Assembly: GCA_017398805.1 (NCBI GenBank)
Contig: JAFQEZ010000068.1
Span: 1-64,000 of the forward strand
Source: Bacteroidaceae bacterium
GTDB lineage: Bacteria; Bacteroidota; Bacteroidia; Bacteroidales; Bacteroidaceae
Direction of reading: 5' to 3'
Length of the DNA stretch: 64,000 nt
Shown: one piece after another, positions 16,282 through 25,872 of the stretch
How positions within the stretch are numbered: position 1 is the first letter of the stretch
Layout of the letters: the number at the start of each line of letters is the position of its first letter
Made by a program: the position numbers and the translations under genes
Notes under the pieces: generated by a model
Told to the model about the DNA's origin: nothing
What the model saw: only the letters and a program-made list of their open reading frames with translations
The model's database searches: none

Positions 16282-17997
16282 ATGGAGTGGATTACTGACC
16301 TTTTTCGTGCGCATCCTGAGCTGGCGATTTATCTGGTGCTTGGGGTGGGATTTCTTGTCGGGAGAATACATATCAAGGGATTCAGCCTGGGTATTGTCAC
16401 AAGTGTGTTGCTTGTGGGTGTTGTTGTGGGGCAGCTGAATATTCCGATGACGGGGGCGCTTAAGCAGACGGCGTTCCTGCTGTTCTTGTTTGCCATAGGT
16501 TACAAGGTGGGGCCGCAGTTCTTTGCTGGACTGCGCAAGGAGGGGCTTCCGCAGGTGGGCTTTGCAGCACTGATGTGCCTGTTCATCCTGTTCTCTACCT
16601 GGGGCATTGCCATGGTGATGGGATATAACGTTGGTGAGGCTGCCGGTCTTCTGTCGGGTTCGCAGACCATAAGCGCGGTGATTGGTGTTGCCGATGACAC
16701 GATACGTGGGTTGGGGCTACCTGCCGATGAGCAGAAGAAGGTGCTTGACATAATGCCTGTGGCATACGCAGTAACGTATATTTTCGGCACTGCAGGGTCG
16801 GCATGGATTCTGGCACGACTGGGGCCGAAGATGCTGGGCGGTATCGACAAGGTTAAGGCAAAGTGCCGCGAACTGGAGGAGCGCATGGGTAAGGACGAGA
16901 GTGAGAAGCCGGGTTTCATGGAGGCGAAGCGCGAGGTGGAGTTCCGTTGCTACCGCATAGAAAACGACTGGTTCAAGAAGGGGCGAACGGTGTTCGAACT
17001 GGAACATTTCTTCGAGAGACAGGGCAAGCGCTTATTCGTGGAACGCATACGCAAGGGCGAAAGAATAATAGACGATATCGGCTCAAAGGAGGTATTACAC
17101 CTTGACGACGAGGTGGTACTTAGCGGAAGACATGAATATACCATAGGCGAAGAGAAATGGATTGGGGCAGAGGTGGACGACGAGACTCTGCTTGCATTCC
17201 CGGTGATGGTTATCAAGAGCACTGTTGCCGGCAGGAATTACCGCCGTGACACATCGCTGAACGGCAAGCGTGTAAACGAGCTGCGTGCACAGCCGTTCAT
17301 GCATGGTGTTGTGATTCAGCGCATCAGGCGCATGGGTGTGAGTGTGCCTGTGTTCCCACAGACGGTGCTGAATACCGGTGACGTAATTGAGCTTGTAGGC
17401 AGGAGGATAGAAGTTATGCACGCGGCAAAGTCAATCGGTTACCCCGACCCGGCAACGAACGAGAGCGATGTAGTTTTCCTCTCTTTTGGCATTCTCATAG
17501 GTGCAATAATAGGAACGCTCACTCTGCACATAGGCAACGTACCCATAAGCCTGAGCAGCAGCGGCGGAGCATTGATAGCAGGTCTTGTATTCGGCTGGTG
17601 GCGTGCCCACCACCCTACCATGGGCGCAATTCCCGAGGGTGCACTGTGGGTCTTCAACAACATGGGACTTAACATATTCATTGCCGTTGTGGGAATATCT
17701 GCCGGTCCGGGGTTTGTCGAGGGCTTCCGCGAAGCAGGTCTGTCGCTTTTCATTGCAGGAATTGTGGCTACATCGCTTCCACTTTTATTCGGGTTATTCA
17801 TTGCCATCAAATGGTTCAAGTTCCACCCTGCAATCGCATTGGGATGTTGTGCAGGAGCACGCACCACAACAGCTGCAATTGGCGCAATACAGGAGAGCCT
17901 TGGCAGCGAGACACCGGCACTGGGCTACACGGTGACATACGCCGTAGGCAATACGCTGCTGATTCTGTGGGGTGTGTTCATTGTGCTGATGATGTAG
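16282..17997 (+). CDS. aspT: Aspartate:alanine antiporter (AAE family)
   Basis: A 571-residue membrane protein with two AspT/YidE-type transmembrane blocks (about 15-180 and 395-570). Between them lies a cytoplasmic pair of TrkA-C-like domains (about 200-375). It exchanges external aspartate for internal alanine. Coupled to decarboxylation by the next gene product, the cycle consumes a cytoplasmic proton and builds membrane potential. The next gene, 267 bp away, encodes the matching decarboxylase, which supports the call. The strong inverted repeat upstream may regulate it. Confidence 0.92.
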   Translation: MEWITDLFRAHPELAIYLVLGVGFLVGRIHIKGFSLGIVTSVLLVGVVVGQLNIPMTGALKQTAFLLFLFAIGYKVGPQFFAGLRKEGLPQVGFAALMCLFILFSTWGIAMVMGYNVGEAAGLLSGSQTISAVIGVADDTIRGLGLPADEQKKVLDIMPVAYAVTYIFGTAGSAWILARLGPKMLGGIDKVKAKCRELEERMGKDESEKPGFMEAKREVEFRCYRIENDWFKKGRTVFELEHFFERQGKRLFVERIRKGERIIDDIGSKEVLHLDDEVVLSGRHEYTIGEEKWIGAEVDDETLLAFPVMVIKSTVAGRNYRRDTSLNGKRVNELRAQPFMHGVVIQRIRRMGVSVPVFPQTVLNTGDVIELVGRRIEVMHAAKSIGYPDPATNESDVVFLSFGILIGAIIGTLTLHIGNVPISLSSSGGALIAGLVFGWWRAHHPTMGAIPEGALWVFNNMGLNIFIAVVGISAGPGFVEGFREAGLSLFIAGIVATSLPLLFGLFIAIKWFKFHPAIALGCCAGARTTTAAIGAIQESLGSETPALGYTVTYAVGNTLLILWGVFIVLMM

Positions 17998-18136
17998 GCG
18001 AACGGAAAGGTGAAAACTGAGCCGAAGGCGAAGTTTAGACAATGCCGTCAGCAGTCAGTCGCAGGCAGCGCGGCAAGGTCGCGCCCTGCGGGATGCGATA
18101 AGACGGCGTTGTCAAAGCGGAAAGGTGAAATGATTT

Positions 18137-18195
18137 GTCATCTCGACGATTGAAATGAGGAGAGATCTCTCGTCGCAATGCTCACTCGAGATGAC
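18137..18195 (+). repeat. Dispersed palindromic intergenic repeat (hairpin), copy 1
   Basis: It begins GTCATCTCG and ends CGAGATGAC, so the ends are inverted 9-mers. The left 33 bases resemble 60532-60564. It lies between aspT and aspD, like widespread REP-type elements, and may modulate read-through. Confidence 0.6.
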
Positions 18196-18264
18196 AACTC
18201 CACGAATGAGAGAACTGTTCAAAGGATATACATATAACCTAATAACAACTTACCAAAAAACTAT

Positions 18265-19941
18265 ATGAAACAACTACTTAACGACCACAGCGAAGTAAAC
18301 TCCATTGAGAAGGAGAAGGAGAAGGAGATGGAGAAGATTAGCCCGTTTGAGCTGAAGAACAGACTTATTGAAATGGCAGATGAGAGCATACGACGCATGA
18401 TGCGAACGATGCTTAACGCGGGGCGCGGCAATCCCAACTGGGTGGCTACATTGCCACGCGAAGCATTCTTCACACTTGGAAAGTTCGCCCTTGCAGAGTG
18501 CCGACGCGACTGGGAGTGCCCCGAGGGCTTGGCCGGTATTCCGCAGAAGGAGGGAATTGCCGCACGGTTCGGTGAGTTCCTGAAAGAAGAGGGCAAAGAC
18601 AAGGGATCCCGGTTCCTGGAGAAGTGTTTCCGCTACATGGTGGAGGAACACTCCGTAGACGGCGACGCGTTAGTACACGAATGGGCCGAGAGTGCAATGG
18701 GCGACCAGTACCCTGTATCCGACCGCATACTCAAGCATTGCGAGATAGCCGTCCGCGACTACATTGCGCAGGAGTTGTGCGACGGAAGGCCTCCGCAAGG
18801 CACGATTGACCTGTTCGCCACCGAGGGCGGCACCGCTGCCATGTGCTACATATTCGATAGCCTGCAGCAGAACCGTCTTTTAGAGCGTGGCGATAGCATT
18901 GCACTGATGACACCGGTGTTTACTCCGTACATTGAGATTCCCAAACTCCACCGCTACAACTACAAGGTGACAGAGATTCCGGCAAGCAAGATGAGTGATG
19001 ACGGCATGCACCTATGGCAGTATGACGCAAAGGAACTCAACCGCCTTCGCGACCCGGAATACAAAGCGCTGTTCATTGTGAACCCGAGCAATCCCCCAAG
19101 CTACGCAATTGCAGAGGAGACTGTTGAACTGCTTGTTGAGATTGTAAGCAAGTGGAACCCGAACCTGATGATTGTAACGGATGACGTATATGCAACATAC
19201 GTACCGGGGTTTCAGTCGCTGATGGCTAAACTGCCATACAACACAATTTGCGTTTACTCATTCTCGAAATATTTCGGTGCAACGGGCTGGAGATCTGCAG
19301 TTATTGCCATGCACCGCGACAATATATTCGACAAGATGATAGCACGCCTTCCGCGCAAGCGCAAGACGGAATTGCAGGAACGCTACGGCAGCATAAGAAG
19401 CGACGTGGAGAATATGCGTTTCATCGACCGCATGGTTGCCGACAGCCGTCAGGTGGCACTGAACCACACGGCAGGCCTGTCATTGCCGCAACAGATGCAG
19501 ATGACGCTGTTCGCGCTCTACTCTATCATTGACAAGCGCGAGGGCGACAGTTTCAGGCTGAAGATGCATGAGATTATGCAGGAGCGCCTGAAGGCTCTGT
19601 GGACAAGTATGGGCTTCACCCTTCTGCCCGACCCTCTGCGTGCAGGATACTACTCGGAGATTGACATGCTTGTATGGGCGCAACGTTTCTATGGCAAGGA
19701 CTTCGTGGAGTGGCTACAGCTGAACTACAGCCCGCTGGATGTGGTGTTCAGGCTGGCAAGGGAGACATCGCTTGTAGTGCTCAACGGCGGTGGTTTCGAC
19801 GGACCGCAATGGAGCATCCGCGTATCGCTCGCCAACCTCAAGACAAAGGACTACACCATAATAGGCCGTAGTATACGGGCAATACTGGATTCGTATGCTT
19901 CACGTTGGGAAAAAAGCCTGCCGGCGGTGGAGAATGAATAA
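18265..19941 (+). CDS. aspD: Aspartate 4-decarboxylase / aspartate aminotransferase, PLP-dependent
   Basis: A 558-residue fold-type I PLP enzyme of typical length. It has NPSNPPS substrate-side and TDDVYATY cofactor motifs, and the Schiff-base lysine at about 335 in SFSKYFGATGWR. It converts L-aspartate to L-alanine and CO2, with a side aminotransferase activity in known homologues. Paired with aspT, it forms a proton-motive metabolic cycle and may aid acid tolerance. The N-terminal ~30 residues are rich in Glu/Lys; a later start is possible. Confidence 0.92.
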   Translation: MKQLLNDHSEVNSIEKEKEKEMEKISPFELKNRLIEMADESIRRMMRTMLNAGRGNPNWVATLPREAFFTLGKFALAECRRDWECPEGLAGIPQKEGIAARFGEFLKEEGKDKGSRFLEKCFRYMVEEHSVDGDALVHEWAESAMGDQYPVSDRILKHCEIAVRDYIAQELCDGRPPQGTIDLFATEGGTAAMCYIFDSLQQNRLLERGDSIALMTPVFTPYIEIPKLHRYNYKVTEIPASKMSDDGMHLWQYDAKELNRLRDPEYKALFIVNPSNPPSYAIAEETVELLVEIVSKWNPNLMIVTDDVYATYVPGFQSLMAKLPYNTICVYSFSKYFGATGWRSAVIAMHRDNIFDKMIARLPRKRKTELQERYGSIRSDVENMRFIDRMVADSRQVALNHTAGLSLPQQMQMTLFALYSIIDKREGDSFRLKMHEIMQERLKALWTSMGFTLLPDPLRAGYYSEIDMLVWAQRFYGKDFVEWLQLNYSPLDVVFRLARETSLVVLNGGGFDGPQWSIRVSLANLKTKDYTIIGRSIRAILDSYASRWEKSLPAVENE

Positions 19942-19987
19942 AAAATACGGCTTCCTGCGCGCAGGAAGCCGTATTTCAATCAATCAC

Positions 19988-22279
19988 TTATTTTCTCTTG
20001 TTCACCATGGCATCGATGGCTGCTACGGCGGTAACATTGAGAATCTCCTGCACCGAGCTTTCGAAATCGATGAAGTGGATGGGTTTGTTCAATCCCATCT
20101 GGATTGGGCCAATTATCTCCACATCGGGGCTGAGGGCCTGCAGCATCTTGTAGGACGATGTGGCTGAGTTGAGGTTGGGGAACACCAGTGTGTTGACCTC
20201 CTTGCCCTTGAGTTTGGTGAAGGGGTACTTCTTGTCACGTACCTCGCTGTTCATGGCAACGTTTACCTGAATCTCGCCGTCGATGACCCAATCGGGGTAC
20301 TGTTTGTGAAGGTAAGCAATCGCCTTGCGCACTCGCTCTGCACTGCCGCCCTGGTCGCTTCCGAAGTTGGAGTATGATGTCATTGCAATGACAGGTTCGG
20401 TATTGAAGAAACGTACCGACTTCTCGGCCAAGCGTGCGATATCAATCAATGTCTCAAGTTCGGGAGCACGGTTGATAAGTGTATCTGCCACAAAATATGT
20501 ACCTTTCTTTGAGTTGAGGATGTGCATAGTGGCGAAGGTGCTGAAGCCCTCCTGCATGCCGATGACCTCTTTGGCAACCTTGATGGTATTTGAATACTTT
20601 GTATAAAGACCTGTTATGAAAGCATCGGCATCGCCTGTCTCTACCATCATCATACCAAAGTAGTTGCGCTCGAACATCTTGTCGTTAGCCTCCTCAAAGG
20701 TGTAGCCCTCGCGCTGACGCTTGTCGGCAAGAATGGTTGCATAGCGCTCGCGACGCTCGCGCTCGTTGGGGTGACGCAGGTTAACGACCTCAATGCCTTC
20801 AAGATTCAAGCCGTTCTCGGCTGCGACCTTGGCAATGATTTCGTCATTACCGAGGAGCACCGGCTGGCAGATGCCTTCCTCCTTTGCCTGCACGGCAGCC
20901 TTCATCATAGAGGGGTGTGCACCCTCGGCAAACACCACGCGCTGTGTCTCGGTGCGAGCCATATCATATATTTGCTGTGTAAGTTTAGAGCTGCGGCCCA
21001 TGAACTCAAGCAAGTGTTCCTTGTAGTCGTCCCAATCAGTAATGGTCTTGCGTGCGACACCGCTTTCAATGGCAGCCTTAGCCACTGCTGTAGAGACCTC
21101 GACAAGCAGACGTGGGTCGACCGGCTTGGGAATGAAGTAGTCGCGGCCGAATGAGAGATTACCCACCTTGTACACCTTGTTCACAACCTCGGGGACGGGT
21201 TGCTTGGCAAGGTCGGCAATTGCGTGAACGGCAGCCAGTTTCATCTCTTCATTGATTGCAGTGGCTGCAACATCAAGCGCACCGCGGAAGATGTAAGGGA
21301 AACCGATGACGTTGTTTATCTGATTTGGATAGTCGCTGCGGCCGGTGCTCATAAGAACATCGGGGCGGCTCTCCATTGCATCCTCGTATGTAATTTCCGG
21401 CTCGGGGTTCGCAAGAGCGAATACAATGGGGTCTTTTGCCATTGAACGCACCATATCCTTGGTGAGGACGTTGCCCTTTGAAAGTCCGAGGAAGACATCG
21501 GCATCGACTATTGCTTCCTTGAGAGTATGAATATCGGTACGCGATGTCGCGAACTCAAGTTTCTCGGAGGTGAGGTTGGTGCGCTCTGTGCTGATTACAC
21601 CGCGGCTGTCAAGCATCACAACATTCTCTTTCTTAACTCCCAGAGCTATGTAGAGTTTGGTGCATGATATTGCCGCAGCACCGGCACCATTGACAACAAC
21701 CTTTACATCGGCTATATTCTTGCCGTTTACCTCAAGAGCATTCAACAGGCCGGCTGCCGAAATGATTGCTGTTCCGTGCTGGTCGTCATGCATCACGGGA
21801 ATGTCGAGTTCGGCCTTCAGGCGACGCTCAATTTCAAAGCACTCGGGTGCCTTGATATCCTCGAGGTTGATACCGCCGAACGTTGGAGCAATAGCCTTGA
21901 CTGCCTCAATGAATTTATCGGGATTCTCCTCGTCGACCTCAATGTCAAAGACATCAATGCCGGCGTAAATCTTGAACAGAAGGCCTTTACCTTCCATAAC
22001 CGGTTTGCCAGCCACTGCACCGATATTGCCGAGGCCAAGTACCGCAGTACCGTTGGAGATCACGGCAACAAGGTTACCCTTATCGGTATATTTATATGCA
22101 TTCTGCGGGTCGCTCTGAATCTCGAGACAAGGCTCGGCTACACCCGGAGAGTATGCCAATGAAAGATCTGTTTGTGTGAAATATGGTTTGGTGGGAACGA
22201 CCTCGATTTTACCGGGACGCTTCCCTGCGTGATAATTCAACGCATCTTCTTTGGTTATTTTTGCCATTTTTGTTATCAA
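19988..22279 (-). CDS. maeB: NADP-dependent malic enzyme, MaeB type with phosphotransacetylase-like domain
   Basis: A 763-residue two-domain protein. The malic enzyme domain (about 1-420) has SPGVAEPC, the HDDQHGTA motif and an NAD(P)-binding GAGAA stretch. A phosphate acetyltransferase-like domain (about 430-760) follows. It decarboxylates malate to pyruvate with NADP reduction; in known MaeB the C-terminal domain is regulatory and not active as Pta. The first residues offer two starts; MAKITKEDA at 22267 is the more usual beginning. Confidence 0.94.
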   Translation of the reverse strand: MITKMAKITKEDALNYHAGKRPGKIEVVPTKPYFTQTDLSLAYSPGVAEPCLEIQSDPQNAYKYTDKGNLVAVISNGTAVLGLGNIGAVAGKPVMEGKGLLFKIYAGIDVFDIEVDEENPDKFIEAVKAIAPTFGGINLEDIKAPECFEIERRLKAELDIPVMHDDQHGTAIISAAGLLNALEVNGKNIADVKVVVNGAGAAAISCTKLYIALGVKKENVVMLDSRGVISTERTNLTSEKLEFATSRTDIHTLKEAIVDADVFLGLSKGNVLTKDMVRSMAKDPIVFALANPEPEITYEDAMESRPDVLMSTGRSDYPNQINNVIGFPYIFRGALDVAATAINEEMKLAAVHAIADLAKQPVPEVVNKVYKVGNLSFGRDYFIPKPVDPRLLVEVSTAVAKAAIESGVARKTITDWDDYKEHLLEFMGRSSKLTQQIYDMARTETQRVVFAEGAHPSMMKAAVQAKEEGICQPVLLGNDEIIAKVAAENGLNLEGIEVVNLRHPNERERRERYATILADKRQREGYTFEEANDKMFERNYFGMMMVETGDADAFITGLYTKYSNTIKVAKEVIGMQEGFSTFATMHILNSKKGTYFVADTLINRAPELETLIDIARLAEKSVRFFNTEPVIAMTSYSNFGSDQGGSAERVRKAIAYLHKQYPDWVIDGEIQVNVAMNSEVRDKKYPFTKLKGKEVNTLVFPNLNSATSSYKMLQALSPDVEIIGPIQMGLNKPIHFIDFESSVQEILNVTAVAAIDAMVNKRK

Positions 22280-22347
22280 TTAGGGGGGTCTAAAAGGGCT
22301 AAGGGTGCCCAACCCTTACACATTAAACGTTAAACATGAAACGTCAT

Positions 22348-23124
22348 TCATTCAACAATGCTGCTGATAAAACTATCACCGGCCTCGCCCACACCAAAGA
22401 GGGCAAAGTCGTAGCGCACGGGGTCGTCGGGCGAGAGCTCGCGCAGACGGGCCGTGAGTTCCTCGACCGTGCGGCGGTCGTTCTGCTTGCGGCTGACAAG
22501 CCCAAGAGCACGCGCCGTGCGTGCTACATGCACGTCAATCGGTATCATCAACTGCGACTGTGGTATACAGTCCCAGATTCCAAGGTCGACGATTCCGTCC
22601 TTGCGGCAGAGCCAACGGAGCATCATATGCATGCGCTTGCATGCGCTCGCCGGTTTGCCTTTAGCAGGAATGGGGTTACTTATGTGCCTTGTGAGAGCAC
22701 CACCATTGGCCGATGCAAGAGCCTTACGCAGATTCTCAATGCCGTCCCATGCCGAACAGCCTGCAAAAAGCGGTTCCATAGAGCCGTGTTCAGCGTAGAC
22801 AGACCTGAGTCCACGACAGATATACTTGAAGTCGGCAGCAAAGAACGTGCGGTGGATATTCATGCGGTCATCAAGATTCTCCCATTCACCACTCATCACA
22901 TAATCATATGGACATGAGTGCATGATTTCATGGAACATCCTGTTGCCCGAACGAAGAATCATCTTGCGGTTGCCCCACGCTATGATTGAGGCGAGAAGAG
23001 CCACAATCTCAACATCCTCCTTCCGAGTGAACGAATGGGGGAAGCTTATAGGGTCATCGGCAATGAACTCCGGACGGTTATACTGCTGAGCCTTCGCATC
23101 GAGCAGAGCCTTGAGCCGTTCCAT
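22348..23124 (-). CDS. TIGR02757/DUF2400 family protein
   Basis: A 258-residue soluble protein of the TIGR02757 (DUF2400) family, common in Bacteroidales. It shows the characteristic early motif DPISFPHSF and later PIDVHVART. Function is not established. It lies 3 bp after dapA on the same strand and is probably co-transcribed with it. Confidence 0.8.
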   Translation of the reverse strand: MERLKALLDAKAQQYNRPEFIADDPISFPHSFTRKEDVEIVALLASIIAWGNRKMILRSGNRMFHEIMHSCPYDYVMSGEWENLDDRMNIHRTFFAADFKYICRGLRSVYAEHGSMEPLFAGCSAWDGIENLRKALASANGGALTRHISNPIPAKGKPASACKRMHMMLRWLCRKDGIVDLGIWDCIPQSQLMIPIDVHVARTARALGLVSRKQNDRRTVEELTARLRELSPDDPVRYDFALFGVGEAGDSFISSIVE

Positions 23125-23127
23125 GAA

Positions 23128-24009
23128 TCAAAGGAATGTTATTGCCTGCTGAAGGTCGCTGTATGTGTCGTCGCAAGCAGGGACAAGCGGCAAACGCAGA
23201 TTGTTCTCCAGCATGCCGAGAATCTCCATAAGGGCCTTGATGCCGCTTGGATTACCGTCGACAAAGATAAGCTGGAAAAGTTCGTTCAGCCTTACATGTA
23301 TATTGCGTGCATCGCCCACACGACCCTCCTGCATTGCTGTCACGAGTTTTGTCATCTGCTTGGGGAAAGCATTGCCGAAAACCGAGATGACACCTACTCC
23401 ACCCGCTTCCATGATGTCAACGGTGAGGCCATCATCGCCCGAGAATACATCGAAATGCGCGGGCTTCTTTGCAATGAGTTCCTTTACCTGGGCAAGGTTA
23501 CCCGAAGCTGCCTTATAGCCAACAATATTCGGGCACTCGTTTGCCACGCGCACAACTGTAGAGGGAAGGATATTCACTCCTGTGCGGCCGGGAACGTTAT
23601 ACATGTAGATTGGAATTTCGGTTGCCTGAGAGATTGCCTTGTAGTGCTGGTATATACCCTCCTGGGTAGGTTTGTTGTAGTATGGAGCTACAGAGAGGAT
23701 AGCATCAACACCTGTAAGATCCTCGTTGCGGAGCTCATCTACAACGGCACGTGTACAGTTGCCACCGATACCGAGCATGATTGGCATGCGACCGTCTACC
23801 TGTTTTATGATGCGCTTTCGAATCTCACGTTTCTCTTCGATTGTCAACGTAGGAGTCTCTCCTGTAGTGCCCTGCACACAAAGGAACGAAGTGCCGCAGT
23901 CAATATGCATCTGCACGAGCTTTTCCAATGTCGGGTAATCAACCTCGCCGGTTTTAGTAAATGGCGTAACTAGTGCAACGCCCATACCTGTAAGTCTTTT
24001 TCGCATCAT
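23128..24009 (-). CDS. dapA: 4-hydroxy-tetrahydrodipicolinate synthase
   Basis: A 293-residue TIM-barrel enzyme. Schiff-base Lys166 is in GYKAASG, Tyr137 in YNVPGRTG, and the N-terminal TTGE motif binds pyruvate. It condenses pyruvate with aspartate semialdehyde in lysine and diaminopimelate synthesis. ATG at 24006 is an alternative start. A -7-like box (TAATTTTG on the minus strand, 24035-24042) lies 26 bp upstream. Confidence 0.96.
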   Translation of the reverse strand: MMRKRLTGMGVALVTPFTKTGEVDYPTLEKLVQMHIDCGTSFLCVQGTTGETPTLTIEEKREIRKRIIKQVDGRMPIMLGIGGNCTRAVVDELRNEDLTGVDAILSVAPYYNKPTQEGIYQHYKAISQATEIPIYMYNVPGRTGVNILPSTVVRVANECPNIVGYKAASGNLAQVKELIAKKPAHFDVFSGDDGLTVDIMEAGGVGVISVFGNAFPKQMTKLVTAMQEGRVGDARNIHVRLNELFQLIFVDGNPSGIKALMEILGMLENNLRLPLVPACDDTYSDLQQAITFL

Positions 24010-24106
24010 AAATTCTGTTGTTTGATTTCGGAGTGCAAAATTACATCTTTTTTTGCTATTTTAATATATATATATTTAAAAATATACTAAAAAACAAGTC
24101 GAGGTC

Positions 24107-24149
24107 CACACAAAAAAATAAAGGAGCCCGGTATTGCACCAGACTCCTT
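24107..24149 (-). terminator. Rho-independent terminator of the surface-protein operon
   Basis: On the minus strand a 12-bp stem (outer arms AAGGAG/CTCCTT, inner part with G-U pairs) closes on a GCAAT loop and is followed by a T-rich tract. It lies 64 bp after the small peptide gene and closes the operon that begins at 30826. Confidence 0.8.
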
Positions 24150-24212
24150 ATCAATTAAACTATCCATTAATACTTTACAAATTATTGTGCTCTGATTATC
24201 ATTAAGGGAGCA

Positions 24213-24365
24213 TCATTCCCAAAGATTGCCCCAGGAGCCTCTACTTCTGTTTGAACCTGCGACAATGTTGTCTTTTTCCTCCTCAGGCACCGTGTAGGAC
24301 GTCGCCATCATTTTTTCCGTGATGACATCAATTACCGTCGATTCCGGTTTTATATATTCTTTCAT
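24213..24365 (-). CDS. 50-residue conserved-type small peptide, last gene of the operon
   Basis: The frame starts at ATG 24363-24365, 15 bp after the stop of the cohesin-like gene, and encodes 50 residues beginning MKEYIKPEST and ending WGNLWE. The pattern (Tyr-x-x-Pro-Glu near the start, hydrophobic middle, Trp-containing end) resembles a class of short peptides that I recall next to Bacteroidales surface-protein genes. It has no signal peptide. The position before a clear terminator supports it as real. Function unknown. Confidence 0.6.
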   Translation of the reverse strand: MKEYIKPESTVIDVITEKMMATSYTVPEEEKDNIVAGSNRSRGSWGNLWE

Positions 24366-24380
24366 AATATTCGCTATAAA

Positions 24381-25853
24381 TCATTTTACATACACTTTCC
24401 TATTGCCGATAATATAAACTCCTTTCTCCAACGCATCAATGCCATTTACATCATCTATTTTGACTCCGGATGTCGTATAAACATCTTCAGAAACAGATAC
24501 TGTAGCAACATTCTCTTCCACAGAGGTGCTGTTACCACCTGTATGCGATACGCTCATTGACTTACCGTTTGATTTGCCTGCAGGTATTGTAATGTATGCC
24601 CTGAATGGAGCGACCTTGCAGTTTTTCCCCACCAAGACAAATTCACCGTTTGTGGCATCGAACACATAATATCTGTTTTCCGAATCCGAGTTCAGAACAG
24701 AGTTCCCATAATTGGCGGTCATGGATATTCCGTTTACCGAAACGCCTTCGGCATCTATGGTAGAAGCGAAAGACTCAATCACAACATCGGCAAAAGGCGC
24801 CATGTTGTCTCTGCACTTGATTATATAAGGCATATTTGCCTGCATTTTCTCCACAGGTTCAAAACTGAGAGTATTGCTGGCAGCATCGTACGATGCAAGC
24901 TTTTCAACAGCAACACCATTTTGCGCAAGTGCATTCATCTGCACTTCATCAACATCGAACGGCAGGACAACGGTTGACCACAAACCAGCCTCAAACTCAC
25001 GATTGAACGATGCCGACAGGCACTCTACATTGTAATCGGACCTGAAGCAGTAATCACTATCGTAAAGCCTTAACCCCTCGCAACTGTACCCTTCACCACA
25101 CACGACAGCATTACCCGTTGCAATATTTCCGGCAACAGAGCTATGCTTGACATAGCACAACGCATTGGGATTGGGTAAAGCAAGGGTAGCTCCAATAGAT
25201 TCCACATTCCTGATATCAAGCGCAGAGAACTCTTCGGCCGAGGCAAGCTCATCGGCAAGCGAGCCGACAACCCATGATGGCACGTAGCCGCTGAGAGTAC
25301 TGAAATCAGTAACAGCGCCATGCAAAGAGACATCTCCTACGATGCAATATGAAGACGAATCATCAGGTTTCATGTCTGAGGTTCCCGATATTGTAAGAAC
25401 TGAATTGCGCACCAATATGGGATGAACGCCCTCCTGCATACCGGCATCAGTAAGATAATATGCGCGTAACACCTCGCCGCTGTGTCCACTTATGCGGTCG
25501 GCATCGGTTGTAAAGACCACGACCCTACACCATCCATCATCCAGGAATGAATATTGGATTGTATGTTTCCAGTTCTTGACGCCACCGCGTCCAATAGTAT
25601 ACGGGCAACGGTCGCCAAGTTCAAATGGGTCGAGCCCGCCGGTATTGTCCAAGGTCATTCCTTCGGGCAACAGGATATCGAACTGGAAGGCCCATATATC
25701 GGCTGCATCGTTATTCATTACAATACTGAAGCAGCAGGCATCATCCGACGTAGTGCCCGGCTGGGCCTTGAAAGGCACGACCTGCAATACATCTTCGGCA
25801 TATACAGCTGTTGCAAACAGCACAGCCATAAAAGTATGGATTATTCTTTTCAT
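24381..25853 (-). CDS. Secreted protein with cohesin-like N-terminal domain and C-terminal sorting-like tail
   Basis: About 490 residues from the start chosen here. MKRIIHTFMAVLFATAVYA is a signal peptide; the frame extends 28 codons further upstream, but that part overlaps the previous gene and is not signal-like. Residues ~20-140 form a cohesin-like beta domain (VVPFKAQPG...FQFDILLPEGM). The middle is unrecognised. The C-terminus (VYTTSGVKI...GVYIIGNRKVYVK) looks like the short tail of Bacteroidales secreted proteins, related to type IX sorting domains. It lies 19 bp after the dockerin protein gene. Confidence 0.7.
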   Translation of the reverse strand: MKRIIHTFMAVLFATAVYAEDVLQVVPFKAQPGTTSDDACCFSIVMNNDAADIWAFQFDILLPEGMTLDNTGGLDPFELGDRCPYTIGRGGVKNWKHTIQYSFLDDGWCRVVVFTTDADRISGHSGEVLRAYYLTDAGMQEGVHPILVRNSVLTISGTSDMKPDDSSSYCIVGDVSLHGAVTDFSTLSGYVPSWVVGSLADELASAEEFSALDIRNVESIGATLALPNPNALCYVKHSSVAGNIATGNAVVCGEGYSCEGLRLYDSDYCFRSDYNVECLSASFNREFEAGLWSTVVLPFDVDEVQMNALAQNGVAVEKLASYDAASNTLSFEPVEKMQANMPYIIKCRDNMAPFADVVIESFASTIDAEGVSVNGISMTANYGNSVLNSDSENRYYVFDATNGEFVLVGKNCKVAPFRAYITIPAGKSNGKSMSVSHTGGNSTSVEENVATVSVSEDVYTTSGVKIDDVNGIDALEKGVYIIGNRKVYVK

Positions 25854-25872
25854 AGATAAATCATTTTTGTTA

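Noticed and set aside
23035..23973. 312-residue + strand frame
   Set aside because: It is antisense to dapA and the TIGR02757 gene, both with clear conserved residues, and is a compositional shadow.
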